Source: Pseudovibrio japonicus (lineage in GTDB: Bacteria > Pseudomonadota > Alphaproteobacteria > Rhizobiales > Stappiaceae). From it: 64,000 nucleotides of DNA. Below, piece after piece: positions 34,573-43,162 of this stretch; within the stretch, counting starts at the first letter, position 1, and the number at the start of each line of letters is the position of its first letter. Where the stretch lies: positions 434,001 through 498,000 of the forward strand of contig NZ_BMXE01000004.1 in assembly GCF_014651595.1 (NCBI RefSeq). Reading direction: 5' to 3'. The translations under genes were made by a program, and so were the position numbers. The notes under the pieces are model-generated. The model was not told the origin of the DNA. It saw only the letters and a list, made by a program, of their open reading frames with translations, and searched no databases.

Positions 34573-36311
34573 TGCGCCCCACCTGCAGAGAAAATATGTA
34601 TCAGCAGCGCCTTGCCACCATTGATATTCAAGCCAGAAACACTTGAGACTTCTGAAGCAGTCATACCCAGTTGATGCACTTCCGCATCAAATCGATCCAG
34701 CTGTCGTTTTTCCACCAGCACGACCCTGCAAGTCCCTTCGGAAGTAACCGTTTGCCGCTCTTCTCCTGCTAGAAAACGCGCTGCGTCTACCGCACCCAAT
34801 AGTTTTGTTTGCGTACCCTGCAAAAACACGAAACTGGGCTCATAAAAACCTGTGATTGCAACCTCTTTCTGCTCACACCCCGGGATCTGTTCAATGGCCT
34901 CCACAAGGCGGCCCGAGATCCAGATTGTTGTAAGCGCTGGACTCGCAAACACCCAAAATCCGGCAAACATCATCAAGGCCGAGACAATTGTTGCAGGCAG
35001 CGCACTTAATAGCTTTCCCTCTATCAACCGGCGCGCCCCTGAAACCGCCGCAACAATCGCGAACCCGCACAACATAAATCCGGGAGGAGACGGCCACAGA
35101 TCAAGCAAGAAGGGCCCAACGAGCACTGCGATGAAAATGCTCAGCGGCACCAGCAAAAGCAATATGGCGGAGGCATAGCGCCAGTAAGCACTACTCTGCT
35201 TTGTGCCACCGCTCATCACCGCACCTGCCGTCAGTAAAGCCACGGCTGGCATCATGGGCAGTGTGTAGTGAGGCAGTTTCGTTAAGACCATCTCAAAAAT
35301 AACCCATGACGGAACCAGCCAACACAAGAAAAACCTATAGGAATGCGTGTTCCACTCCCTCTTAAGCACCGGAAAAGCAGCGACAAGGAAAGGTGGTATC
35401 GGCCAAAATGCGATGAAACTCACGAGCAGATGTGTAAGTGGAGGGGCACCGTGGGATTCACGTCCAACTGCCACCTTCGCCCAAAAGTCGCCGCCCAACG
35501 CGTCGCTGAAAAACACACCATCCGTCTCAATGTAAATCGCAATGAGCCACGGAGAGACCAAAGCAAGAAACAAAAGAGGTCCAACGATGGGTGCGAGCCC
35601 GCGCAGCCACGAAACCTTTTTCTCCCAGAGGCATAAAGACAGCACGGTAAGTCCACACACCATGAGGATAATGGGCCCCTTGATTAAAGTGCCCAGCGCC
35701 AGACCAAGCCAGAACAACAAGGCCGAACCCCATAATGCGCGGTTCTGCTGTGCTAGCCAGACGCGAGCAAGCGCCCCTTGAGCCAACATGACACACGCCA
35801 GCAAGGCGGCATCTGCGGTGGCCAGATGCGCCTCCGCATTTAAAACAAGAGCTAAGGCAACAAACAACGCCGCCAGAAATGCTTGTTGCTCCCTAAAAAA
35901 GGCCCGTCCGGCCCAATAAGTCAGCAAGACTGCAGCGATTGCTCCAATGGCAGAAGGTAGACGATAAACCCAGATCGGCGCCTGTTCGTTATACCCCAGC
36001 AGCTTGGCGGCACCCGCCTGGGCCCAATAGATCCCGATTGGTTTTTTATTGCGTGCAACATCCTGATAATAAATGGAAACATAGTTGCCCGTCTCCATCA
36101 TCTGTTTCGAGGCTTGGGCGAACCGCGCCTCATCGCGGTCAAGCGGTGGCACCACCGGAAGGCCCGGCTGATAAAGAAACACGCACACCAGTATAAGCAC
36201 GATCGGTGCCACCCAATCGCGTCCTACAATGCGGAGCCAAAGAGCCTGCTGTTCAGGCCTCTCAACTTCGTCGTCCGTCAAAGATATTGCAAGATTCATT
36301 TGCGCCGACAT
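34569..36311 (-). CDS. ArnT-like membrane glycosyltransferase (GT83/PMT superfamily)
   Basis: 580 residues from the ATG at 36311 (GGAGGG 13 nt upstream); ATGs at 36299 and, further up, 36386 are alternatives. It is a multi-helix transferase that takes a sugar from a polyprenyl phosphate on the periplasmic face. The first periplasmic loop has PPLDRDEARFAQASKQM, the acidic DE motif of ArnT and related enzymes, and YWAQAGAAKLLG follows as usual. It heads the operon with PAP2, GT2 and LAB_N genes. Aminoarabinose is only one possible sugar: no arnA/B/D genes are nearby, so hexose or galacturonate are equally open. Confidence 0.9.
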   Translation of the reverse strand: MSAQMNLAISLTDDEVERPEQQALWLRIVGRDWVAPIVLILVCVFLYQPGLPVVPPLDRDEARFAQASKQMMETGNYVSIYYQDVARNKKPIGIYWAQAGAAKLLGYNEQAPIWVYRLPSAIGAIAAVLLTYWAGRAFFREQQAFLAALFVALALVLNAEAHLATADAALLACVMLAQGALARVWLAQQNRALWGSALLFWLGLALGTLIKGPIILMVCGLTVLSLCLWEKKVSWLRGLAPIVGPLLFLALVSPWLIAIYIETDGVFFSDALGGDFWAKVAVGRESHGAPPLTHLLVSFIAFWPIPPFLVAAFPVLKREWNTHSYRFFLCWLVPSWVIFEMVLTKLPHYTLPMMPAVALLTAGAVMSGGTKQSSAYWRYASAILLLLVPLSIFIAVLVGPFLLDLWPSPPGFMLCGFAIVAAVSGARRLIEGKLLSALPATIVSALMMFAGFWVFASPALTTIWISGRLVEAIEQIPGCEQKEVAITGFYEPSFVFLQGTQTKLLGAVDAARFLAGEERQTVTSEGTCRVVLVEKRQLDRFDAEVHQLGMTASEVSSVSGLNINGGKALLIHIFSAGGAQ

Positions 36312-36603
36312 AATTGCCGTGAGGCCCTCCACACTCCCGAGCAAAACAAGAGTGAAAGCATGTTGCTCCCCAAGAACAATACGCACCTCACTATCCAGAA
36401 CACATTCCCCAAAATTCTACAGTCAAATTAAGGGACTACCCAAATGCCAAGGCAGCACCATCAAAGGCCAAGCTGAAGGACACCTGAAGCACTGAAGGCA
36501 CAAGAAAAAGTTCTGAAATTACGCAGATTCACGTTTATCTGTACAGTTTTAGCCAAATTTCATAATTAAGGTGGAACGACCAAGGCATTTCGGGATTACA
36601 CAG

Positions 36604-37155
36604 GTGAATTTGAATTTTCAGGCAACGGCAGCTGTATTGCTGGCTGCAACTCTTGCTGGCTGTGCCAGCTTCCAATCAGAAACAAAAAAAGCAGAACTAA
36701 CTCAGATTGCAATCAACAAGCAGGAAGCCCTGCGCCAGACCAATGCGTGGCGCGCGCAGCACTCCCTACCTCCGCTCAAGCTGGACCCGCACCTCAGTCA
36801 GGTTTCGCAGGACATGGCAAACCATATTGCCCGTCGCGATTCCCTCAAGACGCGTCGGCATTCTTCAACATCTCTGATCAGACGCACCCAGACCAACGGA
36901 TATAAATCGAAAGCGGGCGCGGAAAATTTGGGAGCGGGCTACGCAAGTATCTCTGCGGCCATGACCGGTTGGAAAACCTCCCCCGACCATAACAAGAACC
37001 TGCTCAACAAGTACGTCACCCATATGGGGATCGCCCGCACCAACAGAGCAGACGGCACCTACCGCAATTTCTGGGTCATGACACTCGCCGCACCCGAAGA
37101 GCCGGTCGTAGCAAAGGGCAGCGCCGCAGCCACACTACCAGTCCAGATCAGATAA
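36604..37155 (+). CDS. CAP-domain (SCP/PR1-like) lipoprotein, copy 1
   Basis: 183 residues. The GTG at 36604 is chosen because the three paralogous genes line up there, each preceded by CGGGATTAC. The lipobox LAGC sits at about residues 17-20, so the protein is lipid-anchored. The CAP core has NAWRAQHSLPPLKLDPHLS, then HIARRDSLKTRRHS, AGAENLGAGYA and THMGIARTN, with His and Glu positions typical of the SCP/PR1 family. Bacterial CAP proteins are secreted and of largely unknown function (proteolysis, lipid binding or adhesion are discussed). First of a tandem set of three. Confidence 0.88.
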   Translation: MNLNFQATAAVLLAATLAGCASFQSETKKAELTQIAINKQEALRQTNAWRAQHSLPPLKLDPHLSQVSQDMANHIARRDSLKTRRHSSTSLIRRTQTNGYKSKAGAENLGAGYASISAAMTGWKTSPDHNKNLLNKYVTHMGIARTNRADGTYRNFWVMTLAAPEEPVVAKGSAAATLPVQIR

Positions 37156-37426
37156 GGCTCATATTACGAAAATGACAACAGGCGCGAGCATAGTGCTGCC
37201 TAGTAACAACAGGCAGCACACCATCCAAAAAACACCTCTCAATAGGTGGACCGCACCTTCAAGGGGCAACCTGAAGGACACTTGATGCCCCTGGTTTTCC
37301 ACCAAAACTGGCAAGGGCACGGAAAAAAGCTCAAAAAACAGCTCGATTAACCATGAATTGCACAGATTTAGCCCGATTTCGCGCCTAGGGAAAATCCAAA
37401 TCATTGGTCTATTCGGGATTACAAAC

Positions 37427-37972
37427 GTGAATTTCAAATATAAGGCGACAGCGGCCCTATTTCTGGCTGCAACTCTTGCTGGCTGTGTTGGCTTCGGTTC
37501 AGGTTCACCAGAACTGACCCACGTCGCAGTCAACCAGAATGAAGCACTGCGACAAGTTAATGCTTGGCGCGCCCAGCACTCAGTGCCTCCCCTTCAGCTG
37601 GACCCGCATCTCACAAGTGTCTCACAGGACATGGCCGACCACGTAGCCCGCCGAGACACCCTTCAGACACCCCGCCACTCTTCCTCTTCACTGTCCCGCC
37701 GCACCCAGACCAGCGAATACCGAACCGCAGCAGGCGCAGAAAATCTGGGCGCGGGCTACTCAACTCTGACCCAAGCCATCACTGGGTGGAAGAACTCCCC
37801 CGGACACAACAGCAATCTACTCAGCCGGCACGTCACGCATATGGGGATCGCTCGCACTAACAGAGCAGATGGCACCTACCGCAATTTCTGGGTCATGACA
37901 CTCGCCGCACCCGGTACCCCCGCCGCAGCTTCAGGCGGCCCCACAGCCGCACTGCCGGTCCCCGCCAGATAA
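37427..37972 (+). CDS. CAP-domain (SCP/PR1-like) lipoprotein, copy 2
   Basis: 181 residues from GTG 37427, aligned with the start of the other copies. Lipobox LAGC at about residues 17-20. The CAP motifs NAWRAQHSVPPLQLDPHL, AGAENLGAGYS and THMGIARTN are almost identical to copy 1, and the C-terminal 40 residues (from MGIARTNRADGTYRNFWVM on) are the most conserved part. It is the closest relative of copy 1, so this pair is the younger duplication. The 270-nt spacer before it repeats leader blocks seen upstream of copy 1. Confidence 0.88.
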   Translation: MNFKYKATAALFLAATLAGCVGFGSGSPELTHVAVNQNEALRQVNAWRAQHSVPPLQLDPHLTSVSQDMADHVARRDTLQTPRHSSSSLSRRTQTSEYRTAAGAENLGAGYSTLTQAITGWKNSPGHNSNLLSRHVTHMGIARTNRADGTYRNFWVMTLAAPGTPAAASGGPTAALPVPAR

Positions 37973-38184
37973 AGCTCTGCGCACTCCTAAGAGAATCCCC
38001 AGCCCAACAAGATGTGGAGCCAAACACTCCACCTCCCCCACCTTCAAGGAACGATCCAAAGGTTCCCAAAGCAGCAATGCACCATCAGAGCTGACCGCCA
38101 CATAGATAACATTCAAGGTGAGGCGGTTTCTCTTGAGACGTAAAGGTTCAGCCCAATTTCACTCATAAGAACGGGATTACGAAC

Positions 38185-38739
38185 ATGCATTTGAACTTGA
38201 AGACAACAGCAGCCGCACTACTGGCTGCTTCTCTCGCTGGCTGTGTAGGTTCCGCGACAGGAACAACGCAAGATACACAAATCACCCATGCAGGAAGTGA
38301 CCGAAGCGAAGCGCTTCGACAGGTCAACGCCTGGCGCGCCCAGCATTCCCTTCCAGCGCTGGAACTGAACTCGCAACTGGAAGCCGTCTCACAAGACATG
38401 GCCGATCACCTTGCCAGTCGAGACTCCCTCCAAACGCCCCGCCACTCTGGCTCCTCTCTGGCCAGTCGCCTCCGGGAGAAGGGATATCAATACGCCGCTG
38501 CCGGAGAAAATCTGGGCGCCGGCCAATCAAACGTAACCGATGTTATAAACGGCTGGAAAAACTCACGTGGCCACAACCGAAATCTGCTCAACAGGAACGT
38601 GACCCAGATGGGCATTGCCCGCACGCGCAGAGCAGACGGCACCTACCATAACTTCTGGGTCATAACACTGGCATCGCCAAGACCCCCGGCAACTGAGACA
38701 GACGTCCCTGCCGGTATGATGCCCGTCCCGTTCTTATAA
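38185..38739 (+). CDS. CAP-domain (SCP/PR1-like) lipoprotein, copy 3
   Basis: 184 residues, ATG start. Lipobox LAGC at about residues 17-20. The CAP core NAWRAQHSLPALELNSQLEA, RHSGSSLASRLREKG, AAGENLGAGQS and TQMGIARTRR diverges more than the other two (for example VTQMGIA instead of VTHMGIA, and a longer loop before the Glu motif), so it is the older split. The leader again ends with CGGGATTAC just before the start. Confidence 0.88.
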   Translation: MHLNLKTTAAALLAASLAGCVGSATGTTQDTQITHAGSDRSEALRQVNAWRAQHSLPALELNSQLEAVSQDMADHLASRDSLQTPRHSGSSLASRLREKGYQYAAAGENLGAGQSNVTDVINGWKNSRGHNRNLLNRNVTQMGIARTRRADGTYHNFWVITLASPRPPATETDVPAGMMPVPFL

Positions 38740-38889
38740 AGTACGTCCAGTGGGATCAATTGCGGGAATTTTCACTCCGCTTCCTTTACGCCGGTCCCAT
38801 TAGCACCCATATTCACACCACCAGCGCGCGTTCCCTTTAAGAAGCAATACCTTCCTGCGAGAGCGCGCGCGCCATATTGTCTAAAAGCT

Positions 38890-38923
38890 GTTTGTCTTTC
38901 CCGCATCTATCGGAAAGACAAAC
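38890..38923 (+). terminator. Strong hairpin in the oligopeptidase A leader
   Basis: GTTTGTCTTTCC (38890-38901) and GGAAAGACAAAC (38912-38923) form a perfect 12-bp stem with a 10-nt loop. TTTTT follows 5 nt later. It sits 30 nt before the prlC start and could be an attenuator of that gene or the terminator of an upstream transcript (copy 3 of the CAP genes ends 150 nt before). Confidence 0.55.
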
Positions 38924-38953
38924 CTGCATTTTTAATGTCACCGGAGATTAAAC

Positions 38954-41002
38954 ATGAGCGAGACCGCAAAGGTTCTTTTGCAAGATTGGAAAACCCCATT
39001 TGGACTTCCACCTTTCTCACAAATCAAACCGGAAGACTTCGAAGAAGCTTTTGAAGAGGCCTTTGAGGCAGGCGAGGAAAACATCAATCGCATCGCTCAA
39101 AATCCTGAAGCACCGACTTTTGAAAACACCATTGCCGCTTTAGAGCTGGCCGAAGATTCTCTGGAGCAGGTCGCAAGCATATTTTTTAACCTCTCCTCTG
39201 CAGATACCAACGAAACTCTGCAGCAGATCGAGCGCAACATTTCTCCGAAGTTAGCTGCCTACAGCACCAAAAAGCATCTGAACCCGGCGCTCTACAAGCG
39301 CATCGAAACCCTGATAGCCAAGAAAGACACGCTGGCCCTGACACCCGAGCAGAACCGCGTGCTGGAGCGTTACCACTCCACCTATCAGCGCGCCGGCGCT
39401 GGCCTTGACGCCGCAGACAAAACCCGCATTGCAGAAATCAACGAGCGTCTCGCCACGCTTGGGACCAGCTTCGCGCAGAACGTTCTAGCTGACGAAGCCT
39501 CCTACAAACTGCTTCTGCAAAACGAAAGTGATCTGGAGGGCCTGCCGGACTTCCTCATCAAAGCTGCCAGTGCAGCTGCGGAGGAACGCGGAGAGCCAGG
39601 TAAATACGCCATAACCCTCTCTCGCTCCTCCATTGAGCCATTCCTGCAATTCTCCAAGCGCCGCGATCTGCGTGAGGAAGCCTTCACCGCTTGGGCGAAC
39701 CGAGGTAACAACCCCGGCGAAACCCATAACTCTGCCATCGTTCGGGAAACCGTTCAGTTGCGCAATGAGAAAGCCAGATTGCTCGGCTTTGAAAACTTCG
39801 CCGCCTTCAAGCTGGACGATGTCATGGCAAAGAACACCGGCGCGGTAGAGGAACTGCTCACCAACGTGTGGGGCCCAGCCAAAGAGCGAGCACTGGAAGA
39901 AGCTGCCGATCTACAGGAGATGGCGCAGAACGAAGGCGAAAACATCAAGATTGCCCCATGGGACTGGCGCTACTATTCAGAAAAAGTGCGCAGCGAAAAA
40001 CACGATCTGGATGAAGCTGAAATCAAGCCGTACTTCCAGCTCGACCAGATGATCGAGGCCTCCTTCCACACCGCAACCCGTCTGTTCGGCCTCACCTTCA
40101 AAGAGCTGAAGGATCAGGATCTCTATCATCCCGACCTGCGTGTCTTTGAGGTCTTTGACAAGAACGGCGAACACCTCGGCATCTTTATCGGCGACTACTT
40201 CGCACGGTCTTCCAAGCGGTCTGGCGCGTGGATGAGCGCGTTCCGCTCCCAGCAGAAGCTGAAAGGCGATATCCGGCCCGTCATCATCAATGTGATGAAC
40301 TTCTCCAAAGCACCAGAGGGCGAACCAACCCTGCTGACCTTTGACGATGCCCGCACCTTGTTCCATGAGTTTGGCCACGGTCTGCACGGCCTCATGTCTA
40401 ACGTCACCCACCCGCTTGTCTCTGGAACCAGCGTGGCACGGGACTTTGTGGAACTGCCTTCCCAGCTCTTTGAACACTGGTTGGCTCAGCCGGAAATCCT
40501 GAAGAAGTTCGCTCGCCATTACCAGAGTGGCGAAGTCATTCCGGAAGCGCTGTTAGAGCGCCTGCTGTCCGCCGCAAACTTCAATCAGGGCTTTGCCACC
40601 GTTGAGTACCTGGCAACCGCCATTGTTGATATGGCAATCCATAAGGACGAAAACCTCGCCGAGCTTGACCCGGCACAGGTTGAAGAAAAGGTCCTTGGCG
40701 ACATCGGCATGCCAGAAGAGATCATCATGCGGCACCGCATCCCCCATCTCCTGCACGCTTTCGCAGGCGACGGATACGCCGCAGGTTACTACAGCTACCT
40801 CTGGTCAGAAGTCATGGACGCAGACGCGTTCGAAGCTTTTGAGGAAAACGGTGACGCTTTCCATACGGACACCGCATCCAAACTGGAAGAGTTCATCTAC
40901 TCCGCAGGTGGTTCTCAGGACCCGGCCAAAGCCTACATGGATTTCCGGGGAAAAATGCCATCCATCAAACCACTACTCAAAGGCCGCGGACTGGTCAGCT
41001 AA
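38954..41002 (+). CDS. prlC: Oligopeptidase A (M3 family zinc metallopeptidase)
   Basis: 682 residues, full length for OpdA/PrlC. A cytoplasmic zinc enzyme that degrades oligopeptides and cleaved signal peptides. The zinc motif is HEFGH at residues 471-475 (FHEFGHGLHGLM), with the third ligand Glu about 25 residues further (DFVELPSQLFEHW). The family C-terminus AGDGYAAGYYSYLWSEVMDADAF is present. The leader contains a strong hairpin. The gene ends before a bidirectional terminator. Confidence 0.95.
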   Translation: MSETAKVLLQDWKTPFGLPPFSQIKPEDFEEAFEEAFEAGEENINRIAQNPEAPTFENTIAALELAEDSLEQVASIFFNLSSADTNETLQQIERNISPKLAAYSTKKHLNPALYKRIETLIAKKDTLALTPEQNRVLERYHSTYQRAGAGLDAADKTRIAEINERLATLGTSFAQNVLADEASYKLLLQNESDLEGLPDFLIKAASAAAEERGEPGKYAITLSRSSIEPFLQFSKRRDLREEAFTAWANRGNNPGETHNSAIVRETVQLRNEKARLLGFENFAAFKLDDVMAKNTGAVEELLTNVWGPAKERALEEAADLQEMAQNEGENIKIAPWDWRYYSEKVRSEKHDLDEAEIKPYFQLDQMIEASFHTATRLFGLTFKELKDQDLYHPDLRVFEVFDKNGEHLGIFIGDYFARSSKRSGAWMSAFRSQQKLKGDIRPVIINVMNFSKAPEGEPTLLTFDDARTLFHEFGHGLHGLMSNVTHPLVSGTSVARDFVELPSQLFEHWLAQPEILKKFARHYQSGEVIPEALLERLLSAANFNQGFATVEYLATAIVDMAIHKDENLAELDPAQVEEKVLGDIGMPEEIIMRHRIPHLLHAFAGDGYAAGYYSYLWSEVMDADAFEAFEENGDAFHTDTASKLEEFIYSAGGSQDPAKAYMDFRGKMPSIKPLLKGRGLVS

Positions 41003-41031
41003 GCACCAAACATTGCAAACCAGATATCACA

Positions 41032-41073
41032 AAACGACAAAGGGCGGACCAAACGGTTCGCCCTTTGTCGTTT
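41032..41073. terminator. Bidirectional terminator between prlC and DUF423 gene
   Basis: AAACGACAAAGGGCG (41032-41046) pairs with CGCCCTTTGTCGTTT (41059-41073), with an inner ACC/GGT stem. Both flanks are A/T tracts, suiting the convergent genes. Confidence 0.9.
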
Positions 41074-41092
41074 CTACCAGAGTTGAGAGGCC

Positions 41093-41512
41093 CTAACTCT
41101 TGATCAACCGGTTCAGGCCAGTCAGGAAGACAACAAGCCAGCCAAAGATCATCAACATCCCACCCGTGGGTGCTGCAAAGTCAAAAAGCTTTTCCCCCAC
41201 GAACAAACGCTGAGCAAGATCACCGCAGAATAACCCGACCCCGGCAAACAGCAGCAGCATCGCAAGCCCGATCCCCTTTGAATTGGTAATCCCGTGAGCT
41301 ACACCAAGCCCCACAAACGCAGCTGCATGCATCATCGTGATTTGCGAAATGATCGGCAGAAGCTGATTGTCTACCGCATGTGAGCTTGCCGCTGAGCTCA
41401 GAATAGCAACAACACCGCAAAAACCGCCAAGCGCCAACCCAAGACCAAGCCCCTGACCAAGTTTAATCCGTGACTGGTCTACCGGCGCCGCGTCACTTGC
41501 ATCCTCGAGCAT
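41093..41512 (-). CDS. DUF423 (YgdD-like) small membrane protein
   Basis: 139 residues with four hydrophobic segments. The C-terminal half (TGGMLMIFGWLVVFLTGLNRL) and the preceding LFAGVGLFCGDL block are the DUF423 pattern. AAGGAG lies 6 nt before the ATG. The family function is not established. It differs from most members in lacking the N-terminal GAFGAHGL motif: here the same place reads ASSHAVDNQLLP, so the N-terminal half is divergent. It stands alone. Confidence 0.78.
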   Translation of the reverse strand: MLEDASDAAPVDQSRIKLGQGLGLGLALGGFCGVVAILSSAASSHAVDNQLLPIISQITMMHAAAFVGLGVAHGITNSKGIGLAMLLLFAGVGLFCGDLAQRLFVGEKLFDFAAPTGGMLMIFGWLVVFLTGLNRLIKS

Positions 41513-41654
41513 AGCTACTCCTTAAATCCCTGTTCCAAAGCACATACTGCGCGAAACACAAGTATGCATCAACTGCATTTAGGAGAACCGACGAAAATTG
41601 CAAATCTCTACGCAAAACAACCTGATGTTTAAGACTGACATATTCCGCAAACGC

Positions 41655-42098
41655 TTAGGCCAATGATGGCGGACGCCTCATCAACACCATGTGTAGACCC
41701 GGCCCATACCCGTCCTCTTTAATTGACAGGGTTTCAAATCCCATCTTTTCGTAAAAGGCACAGGTGTGCTGAGAGGTGTCGATCGCGACGGCCTGATCCG
41801 GATGATCCTGTGCGATACGCTCAAGCCGGTAACGCACAAGAGCCGATCCAATCCCCTGCCCATGCAGATCACACCGCACCATTCCCCACGCTAGCCCCAT
41901 CTCCTTGGGGCCCTGACAGTAACCGCCTGCACCTACAACCTTCCCATCCTGTTCAAAGACGAAATAAGGATCGTTCAGTGTTTCCAGATAGCGGCGAAAA
42001 TCGTCCCGCTCACTCGGGTCAAAGAACTTGGGTGCGTTGCCCTCAAAAATCTCAAGGCAGCTATCCAAATCATCTGCTTGGTACTTACGGATACTCAT
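41655..42098 (-). CDS. GNAT-family acetyltransferase
   Basis: 147 residues. GNAT fold with the acetyl-CoA loop around CDLHGQGIGSALVRYRL (Q/RxxGxG/A type) at residues 74-90, and FYEKMGFE near the C-terminus. The start ATG at 42098 overlaps the stop of the preceding GNAT gene (TGATG), so the two are coupled. The substrate is unknown; tandem GNAT genes of this kind are often not related functionally. Confidence 0.88.
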   Translation of the reverse strand: MSIRKYQADDLDSCLEIFEGNAPKFFDPSERDDFRRYLETLNDPYFVFEQDGKVVGAGGYCQGPKEMGLAWGMVRCDLHGQGIGSALVRYRLERIAQDHPDQAVAIDTSQHTCAFYEKMGFETLSIKEDGYGPGLHMVLMRRPPSLA

Positions 42099-42598
42099 CA
42101 AAACTCCCTTGTTGGTGTTGGTTCAAGAGCGTACCGCATCACTGGTAGCTGCCGCCCTTCAGGAACAGAAGGCTGCGATCCAACCATAACAGCCCCCATA
42201 CGCTCGTAAAATCCTTTGGCGTTGGGGTCAGCAACGATCATGAGTTCCGACAGTTGCCGAGTCTGAAGCCAGTCTTGAACAAAGCCAAACATCATCCGGC
42301 CAGCGCCTTGTCCCATAAACTGCGGCAAAACCCAAAAGTCCTCCAACTCGCAGCACAGCTCTTTGTTCACTGAAATGGAAAACACACCTGCAATTCGGCC
42401 TTCATCCTCCAGTGTCCAAAAGCGCCTGCTCGCCAAGACACCCTCATCAACCAGCAAATCAGGCAGCCAGGCGGTAATCATCTCTTCCGGGTAACCCCAA
42501 TGACGCTTCGCGGCGAGGATAACCTCGTTCATTTCCGGAATCTGGTGTGATGATGCCTCCAGTATCACCGCTCCTCCAAAAATCAATTTCATCCCCAT
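42098..42598 (-). CDS. GNAT-family acetyltransferase
   Basis: 166 residues. The central acetyl-CoA region VLPQFMGQGAGRMMFGFV and FYERMGA near the end identify GNAT. The N-terminal part with MNEVILAAKRHWGYPEEMI resembles GNATs that start with an alpha helix carrying the SKxxWGY-like motif. The gene is coupled to the next GNAT through a TGATG overlap. Function unknown. Confidence 0.87.
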   Translation of the reverse strand: MGMKLIFGGAVILEASSHQIPEMNEVILAAKRHWGYPEEMITAWLPDLLVDEGVLASRRFWTLEDEGRIAGVFSISVNKELCCELEDFWVLPQFMGQGAGRMMFGFVQDWLQTRQLSELMIVADPNAKGFYERMGAVMVGSQPSVPEGRQLPVMRYALEPTPTREF

Positions 42599-42622
42599 TC
42601 TATTCGTAGATTACACTACAAC

Positions 42623-43162
42623 TTAGCAGTTCTGATGTGTCTCTAGGTAATAATTGGTGTTCACCCACTTCAGCTGCGTGCACCCTCCATTACTCATCTG
42701 TCTGCCTTTACCAAAGACAGAGTAAATTTCCTTCTCATCTCCATCTTCAGAAAAATAAAGCTGGAGATCCACACTGCTGGAATAGAACCCCAGGGAACCC
42801 CAATCAATCACTTTGACATTACCGACATGAATGCTCTTAGAAAAATCGGGTGGATCAAAAATGAGCCTTGCGTTACTCATAATGACAAACGCGATTGGTG
42901 AGAGCACTGGTTGCACCGCTAAAGCAAGCACAATCCATGGAATGATCCAAAACCGGCACAATTGAATACCGAAATAAAAGAGGAATGGGACCAAAGCTAT
43001 GAGTAAGCCGGGAATCGAGTACCCATAATTGACTTTGTAGCCCCATAGTGAAATTACAAATGCAAAAGCAAGTAAACACCCACCATGTTTGAGCAAAGGT
43101 AACTTCCAGTTTTCTAATCTCAACTTAGGCTCCAAACTGCCCCTTGGCCGGATCAGCAACAT
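42623..43162 (-). CDS. Membrane protein of unknown function
   Basis: 179 residues with three hydrophobic segments (about residues 29-43, 50-68 and 72-98) followed by a soluble C-terminal half ending in a Cys-rich tip (GGCTQLKW...HQNC). I recognise no family. The start is not secure: ATG 43162 lies inside the 3' end of recJ (38-nt overlap), but no later Met occurs before the first membrane segment. The gene is more AT-rich than recJ. Confidence 0.55.
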   Translation of the reverse strand: MLLIRPRGSLEPKLRLENWKLPLLKHGGCLLAFAFVISLWGYKVNYGYSIPGLLIALVPFLFYFGIQLCRFWIIPWIVLALAVQPVLSPIAFVIMSNARLIFDPPDFSKSIHVGNVKVIDWGSLGFYSSSVDLQLYFSEDGDEKEIYSVFGKGRQMSNGGCTQLKWVNTNYYLETHQNC

